From assembly GCF_946222985.1 (NCBI RefSeq), contig NZ_CAMIFY010000035.1, positions 1 to 30,285 on the forward strand: 30,285 bases of DNA. Direction: 5' to 3'. The DNA is from an uncultured Corynebacterium sp. (GTDB taxonomy: Bacteria; Actinomycetota; Actinomycetes; Mycobacteriales; Mycobacteriaceae). Positions 30,235-30,285 of this stretch are shown here, piece by piece. The notes beneath the pieces were generated by a model, which was given only the letters and a program-made list of their open reading frames with translations, searched no databases and was not told the DNA's origin. A program made the translations under genes and the position numbers. Numbering within the stretch: position 1 is the stretch's first letter; every line of letters starts with the position of its first letter.

Positions 30235-30285
30235 CAAGAACACACGTTTCACGCAGGCACCTACGTTGCAACGTAGGTGCCTGCG
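30235..30285. repeat. Nested palindromic repeat, copy C (cut by window end)
   Basis: After a diverged 5' outer arm, 30252-30285 is a perfect 34-nt palindrome centred on CTACGTTGCAACGTAG. The outer 3' arm would lie beyond the window. It begins 92 nt after the stop at 30142, aligned base for base with the arm and centre lengths (26 and 16 nt) of copy A. Confidence 0.85.

Overview
The window is a high-GC (about two thirds G+C by eye) actinobacterial chromosome segment, most probably from Corynebacterium or a close relative in the Mycobacteriales. Supporting signs are the adjacent DUF6230/DUF6114 pair, full-length PntA/PntB, a rubredoxin/rubredoxin reductase/TetR cassette, and many genes with a TANNNT -10 box only 6-7 nt before the start codon, the actinobacterial leaderless arrangement. 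No phage, IS, tRNA, rRNA or CRISPR locus is visible.

Layout. 1-2259 (+): end of an electron-transfer cassette (rubredoxin, rubredoxin reductase, TetR regulator), as found beside alkane hydroxylases. 2321-4408 (-): DUF6230 secreted protein overlapping a DUF6114 membrane protein whose reading frame is broken by one missing base. 4556-6506 (-): DsbA/FrnE-like oxidoreductase and a bile-acid:sodium symporter family transporter with an operator-like palindrome in its promoter. 6622-9837: HD-domain protein, SulP anion transporter (-), DUF1801 protein (-), small membrane protein. 9915-13080 (+): pirin, Gfo/Idh/MocA dehydrogenase, SDR dehydrogenase, each with its own leaderless promoter. 13073-15688: a divergent pair, an acidic DUF2786-like protein and an ArdC/ImmA-like metallopeptidase, the most accessory-looking part. 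15698-21104 (+): SelO pseudokinase-fold AMPylase and the PntAB transhydrogenase. 21351-26002: CapA-family protein, membrane protein, lipoprotein, PD-(D/E)XK nuclease-like protein, TetR regulator. 26180-30142: two CBU_0592-type small membrane proteins (-) divergent from a three-gene operon built around a cytochrome b561-molybdopterin oxidoreductase fusion.

The strongest structure not explained by genes is a family of nested palindromes of about 68-72 bp, with three copies in the last 9 kb (21154, 22619 and 30235, the last cut by the window end). Each consists of four copies of a CCTACGTT-containing unit, two direct and two inverted. All three lie shortly after the stop codon of a plus-strand gene. 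Further unexplained structures are a 69-nt interrupted hairpin between convergent genes (7192-7260), hairpins in the leaders of the molybdo-enzyme operon and of pntAB, and a possible leaderless 17-codon ORF at 23467.
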